Translations under genes and position numbers: made by a program
The notes under the pieces: model-generated
Told to the model about the DNA's origin: nothing
Seen by the model: the letters and a program-made list of their open reading frames with translations, nothing else
Database searches by the model: none
In this document: piece by piece, positions 35,592 to 43,487 of the stretch
How the letters are laid out: every line of letters begins with the position of its first letter
Numbering within the stretch: position 1 is the first letter of the stretch
Assembly: GCA_040754075.1 (NCBI GenBank)
Contig: JBFMDH010000018.1
Location: 62,001-126,000 of the forward strand
Direction: 5' to 3'
Source of the DNA: Acidobacteriota bacterium
GTDB lineage: Bacteria; Acidobacteriota; Blastocatellia; UBA7656
Length of the DNA: 64,000 bases

Positions 35592-36674
35592 ATGAGTGAC
35601 CAAATCAATAATGAAGAAAAGCTCGGCGTCCTGTTATTAAATCTTGGAGGTCCCGAAACCTTAGCCGATGTTCGCCCGTTCCTGTACAACCTGTTTGCTG
35701 ACCCGGATATTATTCGATTGCCGTTTAAATTCTTGCAAAAACCCTTAGCCTGGTTGATTTCGTCGCGCAGACACAAAAAATCTTCCGGTTATTATGCGCA
35801 GATTGGCGGCGGTTCTCCACTCAGAAAAATCACTGATGAACAGGCAAACGAACTTCGCGAAGAACTCAAGCGAAGAAATCTCAAGGCAGAGGTTTATGTC
35901 GCCATGCGTTACTGGCATCCGTTCACCGAAAAAGCCCTTGAGCAAATCGAAAAAGATGGCATCACCCGGTTAATCATCTTGCCGCTCTATCCGCAATTTT
36001 CGATTTCAACCACCGGTTCGAGTCTCAATCGCATCAATGAAATCACCAATAAAACCGGGCAAAAATTAGCGAATCAATCGGTTATCTGTAGCTGGCAGGA
36101 TGATGAAAATTATATTCGCGCATTGGCTTCGATGATTAGTGAAGAGTTAAAAGGTTTCGTAAATCAAAACCCTTCTGATATTCATCTGATTTTCAGTGCT
36201 CACAGCGTTCCGGTAAGTTATGTTGAAAAGGATGGCGACCCTTATCTCGCGCACACCCAGGAAACCGTCAAACTGGTAATGGAACAACTCGACAATGCTT
36301 ATCCCCATACGCTTGCCTTTCAAAGCAAAGTAGGACCCGTCAAATGGCTGGAGCCGTCAACCGAACAGACCATTCGCCAACTGGCTAATGAAGGCGTATC
36401 GCAAATGTTGCTCATCCCCATCAGTTTTGTTTCCGAGCATATTGAAACGCTTTACGAGTTGGATATTCTTTATAAGGGAGTTGCCGATGAGGTTGGTGTA
36501 AAAGATTACCGCCGGGTTTCAGCTTTAAATTGCCGCCCGGAATTTATCTCGACCCTTGCTGACCTGGTTGAAAAAGAATTAACCGATTCCGCGAGGCAAC
36601 AATTAAACATTTGCCCATATTACGAAGTGAGCTGTCAAAAAAACACCTTATGCAAAACACCCACAAACAAGTAA
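35592..36674 (+). CDS. hemH: Ferrochelatase
   Basis: Enzyme of 360 residues that inserts Fe2+ into the porphyrin ring. It has LLNLGGPETLADV, PQFSISTTGSS and the metal-site His in FSAHSVPVSYVEKDGDPY. The C-terminus carries a cysteine group (ICPYYEVSCQKNTLC) plus NCRPEF; some bacterial ferrochelatases bind a [2Fe-2S] cluster by C-terminal cysteines, so this is possible but unproved. The start lies 5 bases after the hemE stop, and the end overlaps hemG by 25 bases. Confidence 0.95.
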   Translation: MSDQINNEEKLGVLLLNLGGPETLADVRPFLYNLFADPDIIRLPFKFLQKPLAWLISSRRHKKSSGYYAQIGGGSPLRKITDEQANELREELKRRNLKAEVYVAMRYWHPFTEKALEQIEKDGITRLIILPLYPQFSISTTGSSLNRINEITNKTGQKLANQSVICSWQDDENYIRALASMISEELKGFVNQNPSDIHLIFSAHSVPVSYVEKDGDPYLAHTQETVKLVMEQLDNAYPHTLAFQSKVGPVKWLEPSTEQTIRQLANEGVSQMLLIPISFVSEHIETLYELDILYKGVADEVGVKDYRRVSALNCRPEFISTLADLVEKELTDSARQQLNICPYYEVSCQKNTLCKTPTNK

Positions 36675-38056
36675 TCGTCCTGGGCGCGGGAATTTCCGGT
36701 TTAGTTTGCGCTTATCGTTTAAAAACGCTCGGCGTGAATGTCGCGCTGATAGAAAAATCAAATCGCGCCGGTGGAGTCATCCAAAGCCAAATGATTGATA
36801 ATTACTTAATTGAACGCGGACCCAACAGTACGCGGGGCACAGCCGAATTTTTATCACTCGTTGATGAGTTAGGATTAACCGACGACCTCATCGAAGGAAA
36901 CCCCAAAGCTCCGGCGTTCGTTTTCTATAAAAATAAAATGCGCGAAGTGCCGATGGGTCCACCCGCGTTAATTAAAACCAATTTGTTGAGTTTCGCAGGT
37001 AAATTAAGACTCTTTAAAGAACCTTTCGTCAGCAAGCGGGAAGCCACCAACGAAGAGAGCGTCTATAGTTTTTTTTCGCGCCGCCTGGGCATTCAGGTAG
37101 CGGAACGATTGGTTGCGCCGTTTGTCTCCGGGATTTATGCGGGAGATGAAAAACGCTTGAGCGTGCAAGCCGCCTTTCCAATGCTTGCGGAACTTGAAAG
37201 TGGCTCCGGTAGCCTGTTTCGTGGCGGGATAGCAAAAGCCAAGGCGGCAAAAAAAGCGAAATCTGCGACTACTGAAAAACCCAAAACCAAACGTTCGGTT
37301 TCATTCCGTCAGGGTTTATCTCAACTCACTCAAAGGCTGGCAGAAAAACTTGGCGAAGATTTCATTCAAAATGCGGAATACGAAATCCAGTTTCATACCG
37401 AGGTATCTGAAAAACAGGTAGACAGGTTTACCATACACCTGAACCATTCCGATAAATCGACAACCGTTTCCTGCGAGCATCTGATTTTTGCAACCCCTGC
37501 CTATGTTGCGGCGGAACTTCTTGAACCTCATGCAAAAGAATTGAGGCAATTGCTCACGGAAATCGAATATCCCCCGGTTGCGACGTTGCATCTGGCGTAT
37601 GAGAAATCCGATTTCCCCAATCCGGCTGACGGGTTCGGAGTTTTAGCTGCGCCGGTTGAAAACCTAAAGATTCTCGGTTGTCTATTCAGTTCGAGTTTAT
37701 TTTCAGGTCGCGCCCCTGAAAATAAAAATTTATTCACCGTTTTTATGGGGGGCGCTCGAACGCCGGAGTTGGTGGGCTTGAGTGATGATGAGTTGGTTGA
37801 AAAAGCGCACCGTGATTTACAAACCATTTTGGGCGTTAACAACCCGCCCCAGGTTTTATCAATCACCCGTTGGTCGCGAGCCATTCCGCAGTACAACATC
37901 GGTCATGCAGCGAGAATGCATAAAATCAAAAAGTTATTCAATGACATCAAGGGATTGCACTTGATCGGAAATTATCTGGATGGGGTTTCAATCAGCGATT
38001 GCGCTAAAAATGCCGAAATTGCTGCAAATGCAATTGCCCAATCAATCCGACCGTAA
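36650..38056 (+). CDS. hemG: Protoporphyrinogen/coproporphyrinogen oxidase (HemY type)
   Basis: FAD enzyme of 468 residues. FAD site VLGAGISGLVCAYRL, then IEKSNRAGGVIQS and FVSGIYAGD, with a C-terminal FAD segment LHLIGNYLDGVSISDCA. A Lys/Ala-rich insert (AKAAKKAKSATTEKPKTKR) near residue 195 looks like a disordered loop. I start at the ATG at 36650, inside the end of hemH; a TTG at 36611 is possible. Gene order hemE-hemH-hemG suggests one operon. Protoporphyrin- and coproporphyrin-dependent routes cannot be told apart from this alone. The symbol hemY is also used for this type. Confidence 0.93.
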   Translation: MQNTHKQVIVLGAGISGLVCAYRLKTLGVNVALIEKSNRAGGVIQSQMIDNYLIERGPNSTRGTAEFLSLVDELGLTDDLIEGNPKAPAFVFYKNKMREVPMGPPALIKTNLLSFAGKLRLFKEPFVSKREATNEESVYSFFSRRLGIQVAERLVAPFVSGIYAGDEKRLSVQAAFPMLAELESGSGSLFRGGIAKAKAAKKAKSATTEKPKTKRSVSFRQGLSQLTQRLAEKLGEDFIQNAEYEIQFHTEVSEKQVDRFTIHLNHSDKSTTVSCEHLIFATPAYVAAELLEPHAKELRQLLTEIEYPPVATLHLAYEKSDFPNPADGFGVLAAPVENLKILGCLFSSSLFSGRAPENKNLFTVFMGGARTPELVGLSDDELVEKAHRDLQTILGVNNPPQVLSITRWSRAIPQYNIGHAARMHKIKKLFNDIKGLHLIGNYLDGVSISDCAKNAEIAANAIAQSIRP

Positions 38057-38131
38057 GCTGTCAAATTAATCTTCAATAACTCCACCTATGGCTTGCGAAT
38101 TCGTAAACGCAACCGTAGGATTTGCGCGACC

Positions 38132-39694
38132 ATGAGTTTCTGGCAAATTGTAAAAGACACTTCAGGTATTGGCGACTTCCTGCTTTGGGGCGTGATTGGA
38201 TTTATTCTAATCGCCTTTTTGCTGTTTAATATCGCCACCTCTGAACGAAAACGCATTCGCGCTTCGATGTTTATTTTTGCGCTCTCCTTCATCGGATTGT
38301 TAGCCGCGAGTGCCATCAGCTATTTCGGTTCAGGATCAGAGAATTTTTCTTATCGCTCGATTCGCTTTGTCTCGCTTTTCTTTGCGAGCATCGCCATTAT
38401 CAATCTCGCAGGGGTTTTCTTTTTCGGAGTATTTTTAAAATCCCTGCGTATACACATTCCCCTAATTTTACGCGATTTAATTCTGGCAATCGCTTACATC
38501 ATCACCATCATCACACTGCTGTCTCGCAATGGCGTAGACCTTGCCGGAATTGTCGCGACTTCGGCAGTCATCACCGCAGTCATTGCGTTTTCTTTACAGG
38601 ATACATTGGGCAATATCCTTGGCGGTCTCGCCCTGCAAATGGAAAATACCATCAATGTCGGCGATTGGATTCGCATCAATGAACTGGAAGGTCGCGTACA
38701 GGAAATTCGCTGGCGTCAGACCTCGATTGAAACGCGCAACTGGGACACCATTATTATCCCGAACAGCACCTTGATGAAGGGCCAGTTCACCGTACTTGGG
38801 CGTCGTCAAGGAATGCCGCTGCAACATCGCCAATGGATTTATTTCAATGTCGATTTTCGTTATGCGCCTTCTGAAGTTATTCAAACCGTCGAGGATGCAT
38901 TACAGGAAGAACCGATTCAACATGTCGCGCTGGTTCCGCCACCTCATTGTATCGCGGTGGATTTCAAGGAAAGTTATACACATTATGCCGTGCGTTACTG
39001 GCTCACCGATTTAGCCATTCCCGAACCAACGGATTCGGTTGTCCGGTCGAGAATTTTCACCGCGCTACGTCGCGCGGAAATTCCACTTTCCATCCCGGCA
39101 CAGGCGCTGTTTATCACTGATGATGATGAATCGCGTCGGGTACGTAAACAGAAAGAAGAAATCGAACGTCGCAGCAAGGCATTAAAGCAGATTGAATTAT
39201 TTAATTCTTTAACCACCGATGAATGTCAGGAACTGGCGATGCGAATGAAATACGCCCCTTTTGTTCGCGGTGAAGTAATGACCCGGCAAGGCGCACAGGC
39301 GGATTGGCTCTATTTGATTCTGGAAGGTGAAGCCCAGGTCGACGTCAATGTCGAAGGAAAAACCGAAAAGGTTGCAACCCTCAGAAGCGGTGATTATTTC
39401 GGAGAGATGGCGTTGATGACCGGGCAACGGCGACACGCCAACGTCATCGCGATTACTGATGTCATCTGTTACCAACTGGATAAAGAAGCTTTTGAAAATA
39501 TTTTGCGCAACCGACCGGAAATTGCCGAATACATTTCCCGGACGCTTGCCAAACGTAGCGTCGAACTGGAATCCATCAAGGAAGAATTGAAAGAAGAGGT
39601 GATGAATCGCCGGGTGCAGTCCAAGCAGAATGAATTATTGCACCTGATTCGTGATTTTTTCGGTTTGGAAGATACGTCGCAATTTCAAAATTAA
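38132..39694 (+). CDS. MscS-type channel with cyclic nucleotide-binding domain
   Basis: Membrane protein of 520 residues. Four hydrophobic helices lie in the first 175 residues, then the MscS beta domain (DTLGNILGGLALQMENTINVGDWI) and mixed alpha/beta region to about 335. A cNMP-binding domain follows (about 365-480; GDYFGEMALMTGQRRHANV). The pore-helix pattern GNILGGLA matches MscS. Such fusions, as in the MscS/cNMP family, may gate by a second messenger instead of or besides tension. The final 30 residues form a coiled-coil-like tail. I start at ATG 38132 because a TTG at 38093 would add a basic tail. Confidence 0.9.
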   Translation: MSFWQIVKDTSGIGDFLLWGVIGFILIAFLLFNIATSERKRIRASMFIFALSFIGLLAASAISYFGSGSENFSYRSIRFVSLFFASIAIINLAGVFFFGVFLKSLRIHIPLILRDLILAIAYIITIITLLSRNGVDLAGIVATSAVITAVIAFSLQDTLGNILGGLALQMENTINVGDWIRINELEGRVQEIRWRQTSIETRNWDTIIIPNSTLMKGQFTVLGRRQGMPLQHRQWIYFNVDFRYAPSEVIQTVEDALQEEPIQHVALVPPPHCIAVDFKESYTHYAVRYWLTDLAIPEPTDSVVRSRIFTALRRAEIPLSIPAQALFITDDDESRRVRKQKEEIERRSKALKQIELFNSLTTDECQELAMRMKYAPFVRGEVMTRQGAQADWLYLILEGEAQVDVNVEGKTEKVATLRSGDYFGEMALMTGQRRHANVIAITDVICYQLDKEAFENILRNRPEIAEYISRTLAKRSVELESIKEELKEEVMNRRVQSKQNELLHLIRDFFGLEDTSQFQN

Positions 39695-39741
39695 AATTAC
39701 CCCGATAGACGGTGAATTCATTGAACCCGAAAAGATAAATA

Positions 39742-41019
39742 TTAATCGGTTTGAAAGACTTGTCTGCCGGAAACCCAGGTGGCGTGAACTTTTCCCTTAA
39801 CCTCCCAATTTGCAAACGGCGTGTTGCGGCTTTTCGATTTGAATTTAGCCGGTTCGATTTTCCACTCCCTTTCCGGGTCAATGAGGGTTATATCCGCCTG
39901 ACTTCCAACTTTAAGCGTTCCTTTTGGCAATGAAAACACCCGGGCTGCGCCAATCGTCAGCATTTCGATGATGCGCCTGAGCGGCACTTTCCCTGAATGG
40001 TATAAAACCTGCAAAACCACTCCCAGAGCCGTTTCCACGCCAATCACCCCAAATGGCGCGTGATCATATTCGAGCATTTTTTCATCAAGGTGATGGGGCG
40101 CATGGTCTGTGGCAATGGCGTCTATGGTTCCATCAATGATTGCTTCGATTAACGCTTCGCGATCACTTTCGGTGCGAAGCGGCGGATTCATTTTGGTATT
40201 GGTATCAAATCCGACAACCGCGCTATCCGTCAAAGCCAGATGATGCGGTGTCACTTCGCAGGTAACCGGCAATCCTTTCTGTTTGGCATCGCGAACCATC
40301 CGAATGGCTTTTGCCGTTGAAATATGCATGATGTGAACCCGCGCCCCGGTGATTTCCGCAAGCATTATATCGCGGGCAACGTGACTGTCTTCGGCAGCGC
40401 CGCTCATACCTTTCAGTCCAAGCTGAGTTGAATATTTGCCTTCGTGCATCACGCCGCAAGCCGACAAACAGGTATCCTGGCAATGGTCTGCGACCACTAA
40501 ATCAAGGTCTCTGGCGTATTCCATCGCGTGGCGCATTACCTGTGAATTCATCACCGGCTTGCCATCATCTGTAACCGCAACTGCGCCTGCGGTTTTCATC
40601 TCTGCCATCTCCGCGAGTTCTTCACCTTTTGAACCGCGAGTGATTGCGCCAACCGGATAGACATTAGCGAGATTCGCTTCACGAGCTTTATCTATGATAT
40701 ATCGGGTAATCGAAGCGTTATCATTCACAGGCTTGGTATTGGGCATCGCACATATCGAAGTAAAGCCCCCGGCGACCGCAGCAGCACTGCCTGATGCGAT
40801 GGTCTCTTTATACTCTTCGCCGGGTTCGCGCAAATGCACGTGAAGGTCAATAAAACCGGGCGAGACAATCAAGCCAGTGGCATCAAAAATTTCCAGATTA
40901 TCTTCGGAAATCGCGTGACCGATTTGCGTGATTACGCCATTTTCAATTCGTAAATCGGCAATCTCGTCCAACCCTTGCGAAGGGTCAATGATTTTTCCGC
41001 CTTTGATTAATAAATTCAT
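39742..41019 (-). CDS. pyrC: Dihydroorotase
   Basis: Class I dihydroorotase of 425 residues for the third step of de novo pyrimidine synthesis. Metal ligands look intact: HVHLREPG, the bridging Asp in TDDGKPV, His in VADHCQD, His in IMHIST and Asp in ATDHAPHH. It therefore should be active, unlike degenerate pyrC' partners of some ATCases. Third gene of the pyrR-pyrB-pyrC unit. Confidence 0.95.
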   Translation of the reverse strand: MNLLIKGGKIIDPSQGLDEIADLRIENGVITQIGHAISEDNLEIFDATGLIVSPGFIDLHVHLREPGEEYKETIASGSAAAVAGGFTSICAMPNTKPVNDNASITRYIIDKAREANLANVYPVGAITRGSKGEELAEMAEMKTAGAVAVTDDGKPVMNSQVMRHAMEYARDLDLVVADHCQDTCLSACGVMHEGKYSTQLGLKGMSGAAEDSHVARDIMLAEITGARVHIMHISTAKAIRMVRDAKQKGLPVTCEVTPHHLALTDSAVVGFDTNTKMNPPLRTESDREALIEAIIDGTIDAIATDHAPHHLDEKMLEYDHAPFGVIGVETALGVVLQVLYHSGKVPLRRIIEMLTIGAARVFSLPKGTLKVGSQADITLIDPEREWKIEPAKFKSKSRNTPFANWEVKGKVHATWVSGRQVFQTD

Positions 41020-41092
41020 ACTGGTTATTGGTTCAATAATTCGTTCATCAATGCGTTAGTGTCGGTCTCGAAAGAAAACCAATGACAAAAAG

Positions 41093-42052
41093 TTACGGGT
41101 TTATTTCGCCGACGCCACCGCTTTGTAACAGCAGATAGAGTATCGCCATGCGCACAGCGACGCCATTGGTCACCTGTTCTAAAATCAGTGAATTTGAATT
41201 ATCGGCAACTTCCGAACTGATTTCGATGCCGCGATTGATTGGTCCCGGGTGCATCACTATCGCATCAGGTCGCGCGAGTTTCAACCGCTCCATGGTTAAG
41301 CCAAAACGAATGGCATATTCTTTCAGTGAGGGGAAATAGGCATCGGTCATGCGTTCGCGTTGTATGCGCAACATCATCACCACATCCGCATCGGTTATCG
41401 CTTCATCAATACTATTGCAAACCCGAAGCGAGCCTTCAGCCGGTTCAATGATTTCTTCAAAATGCGGTGGAATGAGCGTCCGTGGTCCCGCGATACGCAG
41501 GTGCGCGCCAAGTTTGGTCAACAGATGGGCGTTGGAACGCGCCACGCGGCTGTGGGTAATGTCGCCGATGATGGCAACCTGCAATCCGTTAATACGCCCT
41601 TTGCTTTCGCGAATCGTGTAGGCATCAAGCAATGCCTGCGACGGGTGTTCGTGTGCGCCATCGCCAGCGTTGACAATCGACGCATCAACCAATTGCGACA
41701 GTTGATGGGGTGCGCCTGATGACGAATGGCGAATGACAATCACATCGGGATTCATCGCCTGAATGTTGCGCGCCGTATCAATCAAGGTTTCGCCTTTGGT
41801 CACCGAAGAGGTCGAAACCGAAATGTTAATCGCATCCGCCGACAGACGTTTTGCCGCCAGTTCAAACGAGGTGCGGGTGCGGGTGGATGATTCAAAAAAG
41901 AGATTGATAACGGTTTTGCCGCGCAAGGTGGGAACTTTTTTAATCGACCGCGCGGAAACTTCTTTGAATGAATCGGTGGTGTCGAGAATGGTGTTGATTT
42001 CCTCGACGGTGAGTTCTCTGATGCCTAATAAATCTTTTTTATTGAATGCCAT
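41093..42052 (-). CDS. pyrB: Aspartate carbamoyltransferase, catalytic subunit
   Basis: Enzyme of 319 residues that condenses carbamoyl phosphate and aspartate. Carbamoyl-phosphate loop [10 protein letters not shown], then [12 protein letters not shown] and [11 protein letters not shown]. Normal length for PyrB. No regulatory subunit gene (pyrI) is nearby, so control may be by PyrR or by operon-level means. Confidence 0.96.
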   Translation of the reverse strand: MAFNKKDLLGIRELTVEEINTILDTTDSFKEVSARSIKKVPTLRGKTVINLFFESSTRTRTSFELAAKRLSADAINISVSTSSVTKGETLIDTARNIQAMNPDVIVIRHSSSGAPHQLSQLVDASIVNAGDGAHEHPSQALLDAYTIRESKGRINGLQVAIIGDITHSRVARSNAHLLTKLGAHLRIAGPRTLIPPHFEEIIEPAEGSLRVCNSIDEAITDADVVMMLRIQRERMTDAYFPSLKEYAIRFGLTMERLKLARPDAIVMHPGPINRGIEISSEVADNSNSLILEQVTNGVAVRMAILYLLLQSGGVGEINP

Positions 42053-42057
42053 CTATC

Positions 42058-42126
42058 AGTGGTCGGTAATCGGTAATCGGTGGTCGGTGAATTTTTCCGA
42101 CAACTGGCTACCGACTACCGGCTACA
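42058..42126. repeat. Dispersed palindromic repeat, family B copy 2
   Basis: Inverted relative to copy 1 (30527-30600) with repeated GGTCGGTAATCGG-type units that fold into a hairpin. It fills the 77-base gap between pyrR and pyrB. Confidence 0.7.
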
Positions 42127-42129
42127 GCG

Positions 42130-42675
42130 TTATTCTTTTTCTACAACAACAACCTGCTCTTCTTCGTCGTATTCGGGCAACATCACTTTGATAATTTCCG
42201 CGTCAGTGGTTTGCACATACTTGCCGACATAATCGGCTTGAATCGGGAGTTCCCGATGCCCGCGGTCAATCAACACGCAGAGTTCGACTTTTGATGGTCT
42301 GCCGAAATCGACCAACTCATCCAGGGCGGCGCGAATCGTGCGCCCGGTGTATAGAACGTCGTCAACTAAAACGATGGTTCTGCCGGTGATGTCATTGGGA
42401 ATTTCGGTTTTATTGACCACCGGACGCGGGCCGACGGTTGAGAGGTCATCGCGGTAAAGCGTGATGTCGAGTTGTCCGGTCGCCGGTCTGGTGCCTTCGA
42501 GTTGCGCGATTTTATCCGCGAGTCGTTCGGCAAGCGGAACCCCGCGACGACGAATGCCAACCAGCAGAACACTTTTGGTTCCGCCGTTGCGTTCGACGAT
42601 TTGCAAGGCGAGGCGCGACATGGTGCGACTCATATCCGCCGCATCCATCACTTGAGATTTTTGTTTGAAATCCAT
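42130..42675 (-). CDS. pyrR: Bifunctional pyr operon regulator / uracil phosphoribosyltransferase
   Basis: PyrR of 181 residues that senses UMP/UTP and can also make UMP. PRPP-binding motif [20 protein letters not shown] is intact. I begin at ATG 42675 because AGAGG stands 8 bases upstream; the frame to 42738 would run through the promoter. In other bacteria PyrR binds pyr mRNA leaders; a suitable leader is not obvious here (see findings). Confidence 0.94.
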   Translation of the reverse strand: MDFKQKSQVMDAADMSRTMSRLALQIVERNGGTKSVLLVGIRRRGVPLAERLADKIAQLEGTRPATGQLDITLYRDDLSTVGPRPVVNKTEIPNDITGRTIVLVDDVLYTGRTIRAALDELVDFGRPSKVELCVLIDRGHRELPIQADYVGKYVQTTDAEIIKVMLPEYDEEEQVVVVEKE

Positions 42676-42708
42676 ATTGAGCCTCTGGGTCTCTTTGAAA
42701 TCGGGCAG

Positions 42709-42738
42709 ACTATAGCATGACTGAAATGGAACTACCAA
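42709..42738 (-). promoter_or_regulatory. Sigma70-like promoter of the pyr operon
   Basis: Minus-strand TTGGTA, 18 bases, TATAGT, leaving a leader of only about 27 bases before pyrR. Confidence 0.5.
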
Positions 42739-42747
42739 GCACTGACG

Positions 42748-43362
42748 TTAATAGTCATCTGAGTCAGGATTTATTGAATGCACCCTTGTTAGAAAGTATA
42801 GAACTCCAATTATAATTCCAGCGGAAATACTTATGAATAAATTAAACAATGAAGATGAGTAAAAAAATTCCAAATTCCAGATAATAAAGCCTGTACCACC
42901 TCCCCAGGCTATCCCTTTAATAAAATCTCTAAGAATATGGTGGTTATATTTCCCTCCTTCTACCCAAATGAAAAAAAGAAATAGTATTGCCCCAATCAAA
43001 ACAGACAACAAATTTTTCAAAGAGAGAAACGGCTCTGATGAATCACCTAGGCGTAAACGAATATAAATTGCCAGCAACCCTCCCCCAATCGCCCCGATTA
43101 TAATTTCAAATAAAATATTTTCGCGTTTATAAAGACACCCATCACATTTTGTTTCTTTGGGTTGATGTAGCGGGAGCCGACGAATTCGCCGAATCTTTCC
43201 ACAACCTGAACAAACCTTGCCTCGGATTTTTTTCTGTTTGTCTTGTTTCAAACAATCAAAACAAAACACAAGATTATTGGGTCGAGTCAGGTAAAGTAAG
43301 TCTCTTTTTTTGCAACTTACACATATCAAATTTCGACTTCTTATTTTTCTTATTGAAGCCAT
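42748..43362 (-). CDS. Zinc-ribbon-like membrane protein
   Basis: Unrecognised protein of 204 residues. The basic N-terminal 80 residues contain CVSCKK, CFDCLK, CSGCGK and CDGCLY: four CxxC knuckles that could bind two zinc ions. Four hydrophobic helices follow (about 85-195). The gene is visibly richer in A and T than its neighbours, which hints at a different origin. No partner gene is obvious: pyrR and the synthetase gene flank it. A regulatory or nucleic-acid-binding membrane protein is possible, but this is a guess. Confidence 0.6.
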   Translation of the reverse strand: MASIRKIRSRNLICVSCKKRDLLYLTRPNNLVFCFDCLKQDKQKKIRGKVCSGCGKIRRIRRLPLHQPKETKCDGCLYKRENILFEIIIGAIGGGLLAIYIRLRLGDSSEPFLSLKNLLSVLIGAILFLFFIWVEGGKYNHHILRDFIKGIAWGGGTGFIIWNLEFFYSSSLFNLFISISAGIIIGVLYFLTRVHSINPDSDDY

Positions 43363-43487
43363 AAATTATTGGGTGATTTGAAATGTTAATAATTTTTTGG
43401 CAAAAGCCAATAATTGGATCAAATCGCAATGTGGGGTCAGCTATCACCAACTCAGCTATTCGTTAATGGATTTGGATTACCTGCTTC

